Source of the DNA: Parelaphostrongylus tenuis | Lineage: Eukaryota > Nematoda > Chromadorea > Rhabditida > Metastrongylidae | Length of the DNA stretch: 64,000 nt | Direction: 5' to 3' | Assembly (NCBI GenBank): GCA_019055375.1 | Contig: JAHQIW010001372.1 | Span: 186,001-250,000, forward strand | Shown: piece by piece, positions 11,646 to 23,314 of the stretch | How positions within the stretch are numbered: the stretch's first letter is position 1 | Layout of the letters: the number at the start of each line of letters is the position of its first letter | Notes under the pieces: generated by a model | The model's input: the letters and a program-made list of their open reading frames with translations, nothing else | Told to the model about the DNA's origin: nothing | Databases searched by the model: none | Program-made: the position numbers and the translations under genes

Positions 11646-11949
11646 CGGGGCAAATGAAGAAACAACCCCTTTCTCCAGACAAGAACTCTCCATAGCCTGA
11701 TAGCAATCTCTCAAAAAACTTCAAACCTCTGACCACTGCGCTACGCGCAATCTTTTCAAAATTAAAATCTCTCAGAGCGCTGGAGATTTTAAAATAAAAT
11801 TAGCTTTGCACCAACAGCGCGCTTTTATTAGTACTTTGCCGAAAGCACGAAAAGCTCATGAACGGTCAAAAGAAATTTTACGGATTCAAATCCATACATT
11901 TCATTCAACGTTACTTTCAAATCTGAGAAAAAATCTCAAATTCATTTGT

Positions 11950-12360
11950 ATCACCTGTCGTCCCGTTAATCGTCGAGTGACTTGAGGGGGCACCAGCAGA
12001 ATTTCCCTGCATCCCTATCTCTGTAAGTGTAGCCCAATAGTTCCGCCTCGATCTAGGGATTCGCTGAGCATCATGTCTTTCTTCTGGTCTTTTTGTGGAG
12101 AAATCGGACCATTGGATAGATGGTCCTTCTTTGGAGTGCTTTATATCCGAAGAATCTAGTCGGTAACGGCTCTCGTTGATGTGTTATCGTTAAAGCGCAT
12201 CACGTGTCCTGCCCACCTCATTATCGATATCCTGGCGTCTCTGACCTTTGATCGTTGACGCAGATCAAAACTCCGAATCCTTTTTCTCATTTGCGAAATA
12301 CGGGATACTCCTAGCATCGACCTTTCGACTGCAAGTTCAATAGCGCCAAGTGTTCTTGAT
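11950..12360 (-). pseudogene. RTE retrotransposon 3' remnant
   Basis: The minus-strand translation matches the C-terminal region of hookworm RTE ORFs (a RWAGHVMRF-like stretch near 12205). The same part ends the longer RTE at 45650-46055 on the right arm. The 3' end shows the ACAGGTGATAC type of terminus also seen at 25200. Confidence 0.65.
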
Positions 12361-13340
12361 TATCTCTTCCAAGTTCCAAGAACTCAAAATAATTCCATTG
12401 TGATTACATGCAAGTGGTTGTAGCTGTCCATTAGTAAACCACACGCCTGAACTTGGTCTGCTTCCAGGTGTCCTCCTCCACGCTCATGGCTTGTATGCTT
12501 ACACTATGCTGAGTATTACGAATCATTTATGGTCCGTATTTGCGAAGACAAGTCAAATACTTTTGCACACGAACTCTGTGCCATAAGTCACAGACGTGCC
12601 TAGAAAAGATAGTCAGTAGTGCATATTTTTCGCTTGTTTTTTGTTGTCATTAGATATTCACTTCTGCGAAAGAGTGCGTTCGGAAGTGATCGACTAGGAA
12701 TTTGCGAGTCAATTTGACCTTTTTAAACTTCTTGTCACCCATAGTCTTTCCCTACTCTTTGGTAACGACAGGAGATGTTTGAGAAAACGTGGGGCTCAAG
12801 TGCAAAAAACCACTCGACTCCTACGTACTCTACATACCCGATTTTGAGAGCTGATTGTAGTGCAGACAATCTATGGCGACTAAAGTAACGGGTTGTTGAA
12901 AAGAGCTTTTTTTCTCAGCATTATGCAAGCTATTGGTCAGAAATTTCGTCTCCAAGGAAGTATTCTTAGTACTTCTCCCTTACCCGCACTCATATTCTAG
13001 AATACGTATATTTCACTCCTCTTTGACGTTTTGGTGAATATTTGGCAGCTTGTCTCGAGATTTCAAAGGTGTATTCAATTTCTCAAATTGTTCTTATATT
13101 ATCTGTAAAATTAGAATTAAAAATTCATTTCACACTTAAGCATCTTTCGCTGGATAAAGCCTTCCTTCCAGACCTCCAATATCCATTCGACAGCAAAGAT
13201 CTCACTCATTTCAATGATACACTAGGTTTTCGAAAGAGACTTCTTAGCCTGCTGACACAATTGATGGGATACTGGATTTTGCACTCGACGCCATCGCACG
13301 TCACGTGTACATTGAGCTGCCCGATTACGCGGCGCCGAAT
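12361..13340. other. Left-arm sequence without a recognised gene
   Basis: 12361-12700 mirrors 42010-42360 closely; 12900-13340 mirrors about 41230-41700 and is also copied directly in the spacer at 24740-25620. No gene motif seen. Confidence 0.45.
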
Positions 13341-15059
13341 ACCAAACTCAGCATTCTTTGTAACAACTCACTAAGGAGTCTTTCTCAAAAGGCAAGCAGA
13401 CCATTAAAACTCGTTGGATTTGCGCTATCGATTGGGTATGAAAGTCTAAGAGATAACCCGTGTCCAGCGAAAGTATTAATTTGTGCAACACAATTTTATT
13501 CTTGTTGCTAAAGCTTGCTAGGAGGCTTTTTTCGAAAGATGAGATCATCATCGGAATCCCCGAGATCTAAGTGTCGACTGATTATTGGAAGCCAATGTTG
13601 CGAAATCCATCCACTTACCGATGGAAGGTATAAGCGCATTAGGTAAAGTGAATCTAAATTTCAGTGTTACAGCGCAATAAAAAGTTGATGGGAAAACCAA
13701 AAGAATTAACGAACTTGCCGAAATATATGCTATCGAATGCTTGCTGAATTTTGAGGAATAGCCCTGTTTCTCGAAGAACGTATAAAAGTAAAGACAAATA
13801 TTCTTTACATTGTCACAGCGTATTATAATGAAATCTTTTCAAAGAACAAAATAGACCATCCAAATTTCTGAGATCTAAGCTACGAATGACTGCTACAATG
13901 TCTGAAGAACAAAGAATTCCTTTTTTTTGAATATGCATGCTGGTAGGGGAAGTATCGCATTTTCCGCATTGATTAACGCTCCCTCTTCCTACACTCTCTT
14001 CGGCTACATACTGCAATTTCTTCGCATAGACATCTACTAAAAGTGTCTAGATGTAAATGGTGTACTTCCAAGCTTCGTTCCTGCAAGAGAGGCGATGTAA
14101 AGGCACAATAAGGATAGAAAGTTTGCTTTTTTGATAAGGCTGTGATATTAACTCTGGAAATTGAAGATCTCCAAGGCAAGTAGCCGCTCTTTGTATCAAA
14201 AGCCTTTGAAAAATTTCTCTTTCTGATATTTCCACTCTTTATTTGACGACAAGATACTTCTGACAGATGAAGTTTACCTACAACTACCAAAAAACCAGCT
14301 ATGACGTCGAGGAGGCGGGTAAACATTCAAGCGTGGAATCCAATCTTTTTTTCGCTCTTACAAAGCTCCATGGCAACTTTTGAAGAATTTATTACCTTAT
14401 AGAAATTTCTGAGACATGGGCTATCGAATGACCAGTGAAACTTTGGTGGCGAGCCAAATCGTAGCTCCAGCAGAGCAAATGAAGCAAACTGAACGTGAAA
14501 CATAATTCAATTTTCGTTGCTACAGCGTAATTAGGAGTAATTTTTATAAGCCAAATTATTCATGAAATTGTAGATATTTCAACTTTTGAGTGATTGCCAA
14601 CTGCCCGAAAAAAAAAGCTTTTGTCCAGCGCGAAAGGTCTCAAGTCCTTTAAACAATCGTGTACCTCAGCTAGTATACCTCGTCTTTTAAGGGTTAATCA
14701 CAATTTCAGGAAACAGCTCTGTCTCACAAAAATTATGCGCGTGTGAATTTTCTCTCTTCTACAGCGTCATGGAAAGCCTTTTGCAAGGACCGATTACATA
14801 GCTCATTAGATATGTTCGACGTCATGAACTGAGAAGGGTAGGAAGAAATCGTTGTTCTCATACAAAACCTATTTTTACATAAACTACCTGAGAGCAATGA
14901 ATAACTGCCGTAGAGGTTTCGTAGAAAATCATTTCTTTGTCAGCAGCGTTACGTCCTCAAAGTAACTTATTCACAAAGGCTTGAAGTTCGTGACTAATTC
15001 AAATTTATGAAAACTGCTCTTTTTGATGGCTTTTTCCAATGCTGTTTGGTGAGGACTTG

Positions 15060-15139
15060 CTGCAACTCCAGCCAAACTAAGAGAAACTAGTGCAGGTGCC
15101 TGTGAATGAATCACGGGCTAAAAGACATACAGCTATCAT
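15060..15139 (-). pseudogene. TIMP-like exon-1 relic, copy T5
   Basis: The minus-strand ATG at 15139 starts MIAVCLLAR, close to the MIVVCLLAL signal peptides of T1 and T4. It then loses the cysteine pattern and meets a stop. It is the mirror of T6 (39466). No later exons were identified. Confidence 0.5.
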
Positions 15140-15699
15140 GATCTCTTACTGGTACACTTTTTGATGAATGAGATACGAATTAGTTGAGAGCGAATATGAG
15201 TGCTGTAGCGTAATTTTGCCTTGTCTGTGTACTATTCTGATGATATTATCGATCGTTTATGAATAATCCATTTGTAATGAGAAGTATTCAGCCACGCAGC
15301 CACTATCCACATCACACATCATTTGCTTTAGATGTAGACAATAGGAGCAAATATTTTGCAAGTCAGATAGAATATTCATTTTCCCGAAAAACATTTTATT
15401 GCTGAGAGTTAATCCGGCAGTCATTCCATATAGTCACGTTGTTGATGATCCGTTGACGTCAACAGATATGGTAATGATGAATTAAGGGTATAATCATTTT
15501 ACATAACCGAACAGGGATTGTTTTTCGGAGTAACAGTTTTGCTTAGCACTGCAGAATACGTCTGTTCTAGGATACTAGTGGGTGCCTGTGTTGCTGAATT
15601 GATATCATGCTCGCTCCATTGCATAATTGGAATAATTTTAAAAAATAATGTCTGAACAAATACGACACTCACCAAGAAAATGTTGTCATTCGATGGACT

Positions 15700-15830
15700 G
15701 TCAGAAGTGTGCGTAGCGCAGAGGTTAGAAGTGGACGATAATTCACACTGTTCTGGACAGTGGATCAAACTCACGCGGCATGCCCACTGATCATCCGCTC
15801 ATCGGAGGTTCGGCAAGGTGAAATACAACG
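15700..15830 (+). mobile_element. tRNA-derived SINE-like element (family 2)
   Basis: A-box-like GTAGCGCAGAGG at about 15713 and B-box-like GGATCAAACTC at about 15763. Mirror copy at 38770-38905; related copies at 10.5 and 49.4 kb. Confidence 0.6.
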
Positions 15831-16640
15831 TTAAGATATGAGGGAGAAAGTAACAACGTGAAAAAGAAACAACGGTACTTTTCCGTTAGCTGAGTGCCAT
15901 TCTGACCTCTTGTAAAAACGTATTTCTTGGTCTTTTTAGCGTTCAAATAGTTGTTGGATAGCAAAATCAAAAGAACTTAAAGGTGTATCCCATCTTCAAA
16001 AAAGCCTCGTTATCGCGCTGAAAGAGCAAAAACAATATTTTGTTTCTCACTCAATGATATCTCGCTGACCAGAGCCTCTCTGTTATAGTTTTAAGAATGG
16101 AACGATAGAACAAATCTCAAGAATTCTAGTAATGCTTTTGACTTTATAAAGGACTTTTTAGTGCTTCATAAGGACCAAAAGGAAATTGCATTTCGCACGA
16201 TATTCTTTTTCAGTTTTGCGAAGCCCACTACTATTTTGGCTGTCACAGCGCAATGCGTGGTTCATTTTAGAAATAGATCATTGGAATACTTAAGATTTGC
16301 TCCAACGATCGATTACTAGGACTCCGAACGAAAGGCTTTGGGTCTACGGTAAATCTTTGAATGAGGAACAAAAATAAATTTTCGCTGCTTCAGTGTAATA
16401 GAAAGGCCTTTATGAAGATAAAATGTACCACTGAAATTCTTATAATCTGTGCTATTTAATGACTACTTAAACATTCAAAACGAAAAGCATCAAAGTGAGG
16501 GCTTAATGCATGGTCCATTTTGAAAACAAAATAATTCTGGAATCCTTCAAATTTGATGAAGCTTTGATCAGCGAGAAATCTTTGAATGAGAAACATAATA
16601 TTATTTTTTATTCTTTCAGCGCAATAACAAGGCTTTTTTT

Positions 16641-17214
16641 GAAGATAGAATATACTGCCCCTATTTTAAGCTATCGAGTGGTTGTTTAACTGTTAAAAAC
16701 AAGCGCAAGATAATCTTTTCATGAAGGGTAGAAGTGGAGCTCTGTTAACGGAAATGTACCGAAAAAACGTTTAAAGAAATGTTTCAATATTAGGTGGATG
16801 GCCATAGGTTAAAACTCTGCTATTTTCTTGACCAAATACCTTACAAATAAACATTCACTATATCAAAAACAACATTCGATTTCTTCTCACTAGTTTTGTT
16901 TCGCTTTTCAGCGAAGTGTTTTTCAAATAGGACTATTTGTGAACAACTGGTTAATGACTTTTGACTCATGGAAAGGTCACTCCCGAAAAAAACATTGAGA
17001 GTTACTTTACAAAAAGCTCAACTCACACCAACATATACTGACGCTTTTTGGAAAGCTTTGTAACATTAGTAATTGCGAGTCGTCGAGTTGCTATGCCCCA
17101 TATACAATGACTGCCTTGGCTCACCGATGTTCCAGGCTGGAAAGAAAGTTCTGGGGCGATTGTAAGAAAATAAAAATTTGTTTGTGAGCTCCAAGAAAAA
17201 CAATAATAGCTACT
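16641..17214. other. Left-arm sequence without a recognised gene
   Basis: Mirrors about 33400-33900, where the sequence is continuous with the mariner end at 33.2-33.4 kb. No independent gene motif seen. Confidence 0.4.
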
Positions 17215-17354
17215 TTTCAAAATAAAGGCCATAGTTTATTACGACTTTCTGCCATCGGTCCGCCAAGGTTCGGATCTGGTCGAAGTATCACTCCTTCGAC
17301 ATGGAATCAAGAAGCTTGACATGCTTCTTCAACTTCATCGAACGATTCAAACCG
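17215..17354 (-). pseudogene. Mariner transposase C-terminal relic
   Basis: The minus strand encodes the end of a mariner ORF (a DEVEEAC-like and ADRW-KVV-NYG-like pattern), the mirror of 33200-33365. It is interrupted at 17355 by the 950-bp insertion that follows. Confidence 0.6.
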
Positions 17355-17359
17355 ACGTT

Positions 17360-18309
17360 TATAGCAACTCATGCAACATTCATTGCTATTTTTATATTAT
17401 CTTTCTATATGAGTAATAACATAACGAGTTCGATTGTTAAGGTAAAGTTGGATGCGAGGGGCGGCGTTGCATTATGGGAGGACTGGTGCGCAGCATGGAC
17501 TGGAGTTTCGCAATCCATGGGCCGCCGACGACGAGAGTCGAGCGCCTTCAACTGGTCCGTGCGGCCGCCGGGTTACGTTTCGTCTTCGTATTCGTTACCT
17601 TCTCCCTTTAGCTTATCGATCGTTTACAATTATTGTTTATGATTCGATGTGGCCTAGTTCAGTTGCCGATTGCTGACTTTGTCCATAAGACGTAATTATG
17701 TTCACCACCTTCTACTTGCTGATTGATTGCTCGATGACGTACTAGACATTGTGATTGCAAACCCAGGTCACGGAGACGTGCCCAGTGGTGGGGGTCGTGG
17801 GCGACTCACCCCTAGGGATGGGAAGCGGGCTCGTGAGACGATCTCGAACATACAGTGTGAGACTTATATGACTTATGACGACTATGATACTCACACATCG
17901 TCGACCCGGCATACCGCCCTGGGGTTTCGTCATTCCGAGGCGACCACGATAGCTTCCCTGGTTCCCCCGTCTCCTGATGACGTTTGCAAACCTTCTAAGT
18001 TGAATATAGTCAGTTCTCACTCTTTGTCCTCATGTATTTGACTCACGCTGACATACTACTCATGTTACGAAATAGCTACTGGTCGAGCTACTACGATGTA
18101 TTGATTTAACGACTATTGCGAAATATGCCCTTTTGCTCCGCCAATTGGATTGGTTGGCGGATATGAATGTATTATATGTAATTATTGTTTATTTTAGGTT
18201 GTTTTCTATTAGCGATTTATTCTGGCTGTTATTCCTAATAAATTAATCCGCGTGGCAGGTATACTAACACATAGCATTCGACGGGGCATTCACTACTGCA
18301 ACCACTACA
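17360..18309. mobile_element. 950-bp insertion, candidate solo LTR
   Basis: This block is absent from the mirror site at about 33215-33225, so it is an insertion. It is flanked by ACGTT (17355-17359 and 18310-18314), a 5-bp target duplication. Its end ...ACTACA and start TATAGC resemble weakly the TGTAG/CTACA termini of Gypsy or BEL/Pao LTRs, and AATAAA-like signals occur near 18238. It is more GC-rich than its surroundings. Open frames of 74-113 codons inside have no known motif. An unidentified non-autonomous element is the alternative. Confidence 0.55.
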
Positions 18310-18339
18310 ACGTTCAAATTGAACGAGGCTTGTCTTTGC

Positions 18340-18680
18340 GGTCTAGATCTCCGGCCTTAAAGCGTTGAAATCAGAGTACAGCCGGAGATTTGCTTGTTGT
18401 ACCTTTCCCTTCCACTTCGTTGATTTCATCGGCTGCAGCGCGTTGTGAACGACCTTTTCACCAATAATGATGCAATGAAACACAAACTTTGATTGCATCG
18501 TTGGACATGGTGGAGGCTTGTAACATAAGGAAAATGATGACAAACAATATTTTGAATATAGGGCCTCGAGTGGGAAATCGCACATATGAAACTGTTGCCA
18601 TAATCCCATGATCTGCATGGGTGTTTTCTCATGCTAATCAAAGTGACCCGCAACTTTTTTCTACCTAGGTAAGAAGCCGT
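18340..18680 (-). repeat. Mirror of 32890-33200, function unknown
   Basis: Inverted copy of the plus-strand segment at 32890-33200. A diverged paralogue lies at about 20870-21170. On the minus strand a GRKKLRVTLISMRKHPCR stretch aligns with the right-arm GKKLWVTLISMRKLPCR. No family is recognised. Confidence 0.45.
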
Positions 18681-18685
18681 TGTTA

Positions 18686-18913
18686 CTAACTTCCCAAGCA
18701 AGTCTTGTTATAATTGTCATTTCTGGAAAGGTGAAATGTTTGGACTAATCGAGGCATAAGATCATCAATAGGCAACAAATTATTCGTAGTAGGAGCCTTT
18801 GACTTTTTTGTTGCATATGCACCTACCAGTCTCATAGACCAAAAGTATTCTATAGTGACAACCGAAACTGCTACGAGAGGAACATTTCCTGTCGCGCTTT
18901 CGAAATGCTCCAC
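18686..18913 (-). other. Conserved open segment, unknown protein (left copy)
   Basis: A 75-codon frame whose translation aligns well with 32680-32888 on the opposite strand: both have SVVT, then RLVGAY.TK, APTT.NLLPIDDL, PRLVQTFH and SRNDNYNKTCL. Retention of the frame in both arms suggests either recent duplication of coding sequence or a relic ORF. No family is recognised. It sits 280 bp upstream of TIMP copy T2 on the opposite strand. Confidence 0.4.
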
Positions 18914-18999
18914 TCATTTTTTTTTCAACAGTGCAGAGGTTATCATCGACGGAATACCCAAACCGACTATGCTAAATGAAAGTCAAATTTATGCTTTTT

Positions 19000-19190
19000 T
19001 TTCTCGTCAATATTTACAGCACCTGATGTGTGATGTGGCTGCCTATTTGCATTACAGACGGGATTATTCATGATCTGTCAGTTACATCACGAAAAACCCA
19101 TACAAAAGCGACAGAGTTATGGTCATGATGTGGTCCGATTCACACCATACATCTATCTTTTCACTAGTGAAAACAGTGTTTCAGTGAGAG
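19000..19190 (+). promoter_or_regulatory. Upstream block of TIMP copy T2 with leader acceptor
   Basis: Shared with the 5' flanks of T1, T3 and T4. It contains the palindromic TTCACTAGTGAA at about 19160-19171 and TTTCAG at 19179-19184, 7 nt before the ATG. TTTCAG is the nematode splice-acceptor consensus, so spliced-leader addition here is plausible. Confidence 0.55.
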
Positions 19191-20751
19191 ATGATGATCG
19201 TCGTATGCCTACTGGCCTTTGTTTCGGCCGCAATGGCCTGCTATTGCTGCGCACCGTCAACAGCCAAGGCCTCCTTTTGTGCTGCGGATTGGGGTGAGAG
19301 ATATTCGATTTTTTCAAGACTATTCAGATACAAACAAAATATGTTATTGTTGATAGTTCGCTAGCATAATCTATTAAGATACTGCCACGATCGGATCACC
19401 AAACGTATGTTTACGAGTAAGTGTTTACAAAATACCGTATACATAGCGAAACGATTGATGAAATCAGTTTTGATGAGTCCAATTTGTCACGTGCCTGTTA
19501 ATTCGCGGGCATGTAGTTAATTCATACAAATGGTTATTTTGTCACTTCGTCATGCAGTGTTTTATTGTCTCTCTAGTATCTCATGCGAAGATAATCTCCC
19601 GTCATTATGAAAGCAACGAACGTTATATATCCGACGTAATCTACGACCTCGAACAAAGAAGTTTATAAGGTATCAAGAAATTTTAGCTTTTGTTTGAGTA
19701 GCTGGCACATAGATTTCTGCCTACCAAGAAATCGTTAAGAAGCCTCTTGATTTACCTAAACTTCCTTCTCTTGTATACACGCCCCATCCATACAGATGTG
19801 GACTTGAGATGGTGGTTGGAGAGGAGTACCTTTTAGCAGGTAGTGTTAAGTTTGTTCATGTGCTTACAATCTAGTAAGACGTATATAAATGGTTTTCCCA
19901 AGCATGTTAATGACAATATCCAAGAAGAGAGTTTTTTCATGGTTACAACACATGAATATTATTGAATTATTAACAACTGCGGTGATCCATTACCAATAAC
20001 TACATCGACGGAATGCATTTTTAATAAAAAAAAAAAACGCTCCTGATATCGGTCACTGTCAGAGAAAACAGCCACAGCCTTGATTTCAACAAACATGTGA
20101 AAAGTTATGGAATAGTTGCTGATTTGAAAAACGACACGCCACTGTCCACCAATGTGCTACATCAATGCTGCAGTCCTGTCATATAAGTTACCAATTCGCT
20201 AAGCCTGAAGTGATATGAGCTTTAGTGATCGTGAGGTATGCGATTAAATTAGAGAGCGCCTGAGTATTGCAGAACGCCCCTAATTCCTGCCATTCACGCG
20301 CCCTCCCTCTGCTCGATACCCTAACGCAGACTTAAAATTATTGAAAAATGCGGGCCGATCTTGATGCAGAAAATTTTGAAATTGGATCAGTTCAAACAAC
20401 AGTTTGCAGCACAGACTAGCTCCAATGCTCTTTGTTACGAACCTTTGTGCTATATGCTATCTGTTTAGCGAAATTAGCGTCATAATAGTTGAACGTACTT
20501 CATAAAACACTGGCATCTTATGTTCTTCTGTAAAAATTAGCCCTGTAAAATAAAAATTGTTATGATATGAAAACTTAACTGTCGCTTCAGGAAATCGCCT
20601 TAGAGATGAGATAGAAGTGTATCTTTGTGGGCAGGTGTCAGACATATTTTCCATTGGTCCACTCAAATGGAATATCGTAATTACGAACGAATCTTACAAA
20701 ATTCCAGTGCTGAGTTCTGTAATTGAGCATAATAAACATGAGCAGTATTAA
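19191..20751 (+). pseudogene. TIMP-like secreted protein, copy T2 (frameshifted)
   Basis: Exon 1 is 19191-19293: signal peptide ending SAAMA, then mature CYCCAPSTAKASFCAADW. Exon 2 is 19577-19669 (VSHAKIISRHYES...), 93 nt where T1 and T3 have 95; a 2-nt loss at about 19655 (CTCGAACAAAGAAG) creates a stop at the exon end. Exon 3 is 19740-19839 (LVYTPHPYRCGLEM, VGEEYLLAG), with a GT donor. Exon 4 is 20591-20751 (EIEVYLCGQVSDIF) and ends HEQY-TAA, which removes the last cysteine seen in T3. All splice sites look usable; the exon-2 frameshift and the lost cysteine make it a recent pseudogene. Mirror partner of T3. Confidence 0.8.
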
Positions 20752-21239
20752 TGATACTTTTATCAGATCAACAAAACTTCGCATTGATTAGAAAAAGCGT
20801 TTTCAAAAAAACCATTGCCAAACACGACGGTATTCAGTTGAAAGAGGTTAGACAACTATGTTTATATGACATAGATCAGGAGCAAACGGTTACGGATGGA
20901 AAGAAAGTTTGGGTGCACTTTGATAAGCATGAGATAACTTTCTTGCATTTCATAGAAGTATTACAGTTTCCTTATATGGGATTTCTCCACTAAAGACCTG
21001 GACACTATTTGTCTTCATAATCTATTTGTTACAAGCTTCCGCCATGTGCAACGATCCAACGATTTTTTGCTCTAATATTGGAGTTAGCGAGTTTTCACGG
21101 CGAACTGCAGTCGATGAAATCAACATAGTTGAGGAGGATGTAATAACAAGCAAATCTGCTTCTGAGCTGGCTTCATCGCCTTAATGCCAGAAATCTTTAC
21201 CTCGGATGCAAGCCTCGTTCAGAGATAAATAACGAAGAT
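20752..21239 (+). repeat. Segment paralogous to 32890-33200
   Basis: Shares GGAAAGAAAGTTTGGGT and later GATGAAATCAAC-like blocks with 32910-33180, and mirrors about 30330-30745. An 80-codon frame at 20751-20993 contains GKKVWVHF but has no recognised domain. Confidence 0.4.
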
Positions 21240-21490
21240 TTCACTGGTGCTCTGGAAGGTGAACTATCGTCAGGTGCACGCGAATTGGCAACCGAACTTG
21301 ATGCTTCTCATACATTTCTCCTAACTCATCTCCACCAGCTTAACTTTGTCTACGGGAAGCCACGACAAGTTTCGCACGATTTCGCTGAAGCACAAGCCGC
21401 CAAAAAAGTCGAGGTTTGTCGCCAACTGCTCAACAATCCACTGAATGATCGAACGCATTGTTACTTCGGACGAGAAGCGGTAAAACCACG
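21240..21490 (+). pseudogene. Mariner transposase fragment (second HTH region)
   Basis: The translation includes ARELATELDASHTFLLTHL and, in a neighbouring frame, RIVTSDEKR, matching the mariner linker and first catalytic region (usually IVTGDEKW). Frameshifts and an altered DEKW show it is dead. Mirror copy at about 30070-30330 on the minus strand. Confidence 0.75.
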
Positions 21491-22395
21491 TCGTAAAACG
21501 ATGGCCTTTATTTTAAAGAATAGTTATCAATGTTGTTTGGAGCTCATGTATAAAATTTCAATCTTCTATAAGTGCCCCAGAACTTTCTTTCAAACCCAAT
21601 ACGATGTTTAATAGCGCTGTAAAAAAGTTATCCAGAAACACGTAAAATTTTCGAAAGAATGGTTATGGATGATTTTATTTCTCAACGTTTTTCTGAAAAG
21701 TATCTGATAAGGAAATATGAAAACGACATCTGTCAATATTCAGTGTTCCCCCATACATCATACTCTTTATAATTAGGTAAGTGAAGTTACAGCCAGGAAT
21801 CACTTCATGTTTATTAGTAGTCAAAAGAAGTTCACGTTTTCTTGACTGATCATCCGAATTAATTCTACGACCGATTTTGTTTTAACTTTACATGCGTAAG
21901 GAAACCAGTTATGTGAACATTGCTTATGAAGCTCTGGAAGTCTAGTGGCAATACAATATCGTATTAGAATGATTTGCTGCAAAAAACTCTCGTCACATAT
22001 TGAGTAATACGCCTTGACTTGAAATGTTCATCGTGCAACATCAATGGCAGTTTCCAAGATTGAGTCACCACGTTTCAGCTTACAACCATTTATATCCTTA
22101 TCACGGCACGCAAGTTTCTGGAGACCTTTTTCGCTGGAAAAACGTTTTCTACAAAAATTTTGCCGTCATTTGGAATCCCATATTTTAGTGATCTTAATAA
22201 TATGCTTAATTTATATAGATAAATCTTTTCTCACTGTACAAGTGATAATATTATCAGCTCGTTTCTTTCTTATGTTTTGACGCTAGTGCAACAAATACCA
22301 AGTTTACTTATCAGAAGTAATCAAAATTGCATGATTTTGATGTCGTTCAATTGTAAATTTTCTTGTGAACATTCTGGCATACAAATTGCTTATAC
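21491..22395. other. Left-arm sequence without a recognised gene
   Basis: Mirrors about 29170-30070. No conserved protein is seen; frames such as 22044-22280 are not maintained as coding in the mirror. Confidence 0.4.
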
Positions 22396-22399
22396 CTGC

Positions 22400-22735
22400 C
22401 TCAAGATAGAGCCGTGGTAGGAACGAATTCGCTTGCTACTCACGCACGAATGACGCGTAGGAGAAACGCTAGTGAAGCGGCGCTGAAGAATTGGAGCTTT
22501 CTGTGTAAGTGTCGGACTCGACTGATTTTCCAGACTGCGGTCGCCAGCTTTAAACACCGCGAACCACTTCCTGGCCGCCTTTTCTGCAACTATATCACTG
22601 CTCCAAGCCCCATTAATCGTGTGCGCTCGCTTCACTAGTAAATCCCTCCTCCGGGAGCCTACGTGCATGAGTAGCAAATGAGATTGTTCCCAGGACAGTT
22701 CCATCATTGGGCAAGTATAGTCAACTTGTACATCA
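22400..22735 (-). pseudogene. Mariner N-terminal relic with small fold-back
   Basis: The minus-strand translation contains MELSWEQSHLLLMHV, then AHTINGAW, AEKAARKWFAVFKAGDRSLE, a clear mariner DNA-binding N-terminus. At 22410-22490 a second, plus-strand copy of the start region folds back on it. Mirror copy at 28860-29170. Confidence 0.75.
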
Positions 22736-23314
22736 AAATGTTTGCAAGAAAATGTACAATTGAACCACACTCAAGTCATATGATTTTGATAAGTTCTGAC
22801 TAGTAAATCTGGTGCTTTTTGCTCCGACGCTAAAACTTATAGAGCGACCTACCTTTATGTTTCCACACTCAGTTTGCTTTGTTTGCTCAGCTGGGATCTG
22901 TAAATGGATTTTCGCAGAGCTGTTGGTGTTATTCGAAGGTGCAAATTTCAAAACTTTGACACAAATAGCACTTTTTGTAGGCTTGCATAGAGCGCCGTTG
23001 GAGTGGATAGTATACTGCGTTTCTCACTCCAGATAGGTAGTCGTCGCTTGGACGCCTGTCTAGTCTGTTTAGCGGTGTGGAATAAGAAACAGGTTGCACC
23101 TGTAAGACGATAGAACAAGTTCTTTTCTGCATTTTTTATACAAAAGGCCTAGAAATTTTATCAATACGAAGAAAAAATTTCTGAACTAACAGCGGTGGTC
23201 GCGCGCCTCTTAAATGATGCCGCGCGCAACGCTTTCGACCACCTCATCGAAAAGGCCGCCTTTTGAAAAGGCGCACAATTTTCGTTTCTGTTTCGGGAAG
23301 TTTCTCGGCTTTCT
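22736..23314. repeat. Innermost left arm of the inverted duplication
   Basis: Mirrors 28247-28860; good landmarks are the GCGCGCCTCTTAAAT block (about 23200) and GTTTCTCGGCTTT (about 23300). Similarity stops at about 23312 on the left and 28247 on the right. No gene recognised. Confidence 0.65.

Larger units (their letters stand above)
13340..16640 (+). repeat. Array of diverged modules with an AGCGCAATA box
   Basis: A motif close to TTACAGCGCAATA followed by a T-rich AAGGCCTTTTT block recurs, for example near 13668, 13815, 14520, 14760, 16248, 16390 and 16617, at intervals of about 140-270 bp. Other recurring phrases are GATCAGCGAGAAATCTTTGAATGA-like and GCTATCGAATG. The array is mirrored at 37640-39050. 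Modules are too diverged for a recent satellite; no coding is seen. Confidence 0.55.
3215..23314 (+). repeat. Left arm of giant inverted duplication
   Basis: Pairs with 28247-55830 in reverse order. Anchors (left with right): 4410-4680 with 54590-54860; 5287-5505 with 53760-54000; TIMP T1 with T4; 12361-12700 with 42010-42360; 15700-15830 with 38770-38905; 18686-18913 with 32680-32888; TIMP T2 with T3; 22400-22735 with 28860-29170. Divergence is visible throughout, so it is not recent. Confidence 0.85.

Noticed and set aside
17301..18041. Overlapping frames of 74-113 codons in the 950-bp insertion
   Set aside because: GC-rich sequence gives long frames on both strands (17727-18041 and 17742-18020) with no domain in either.
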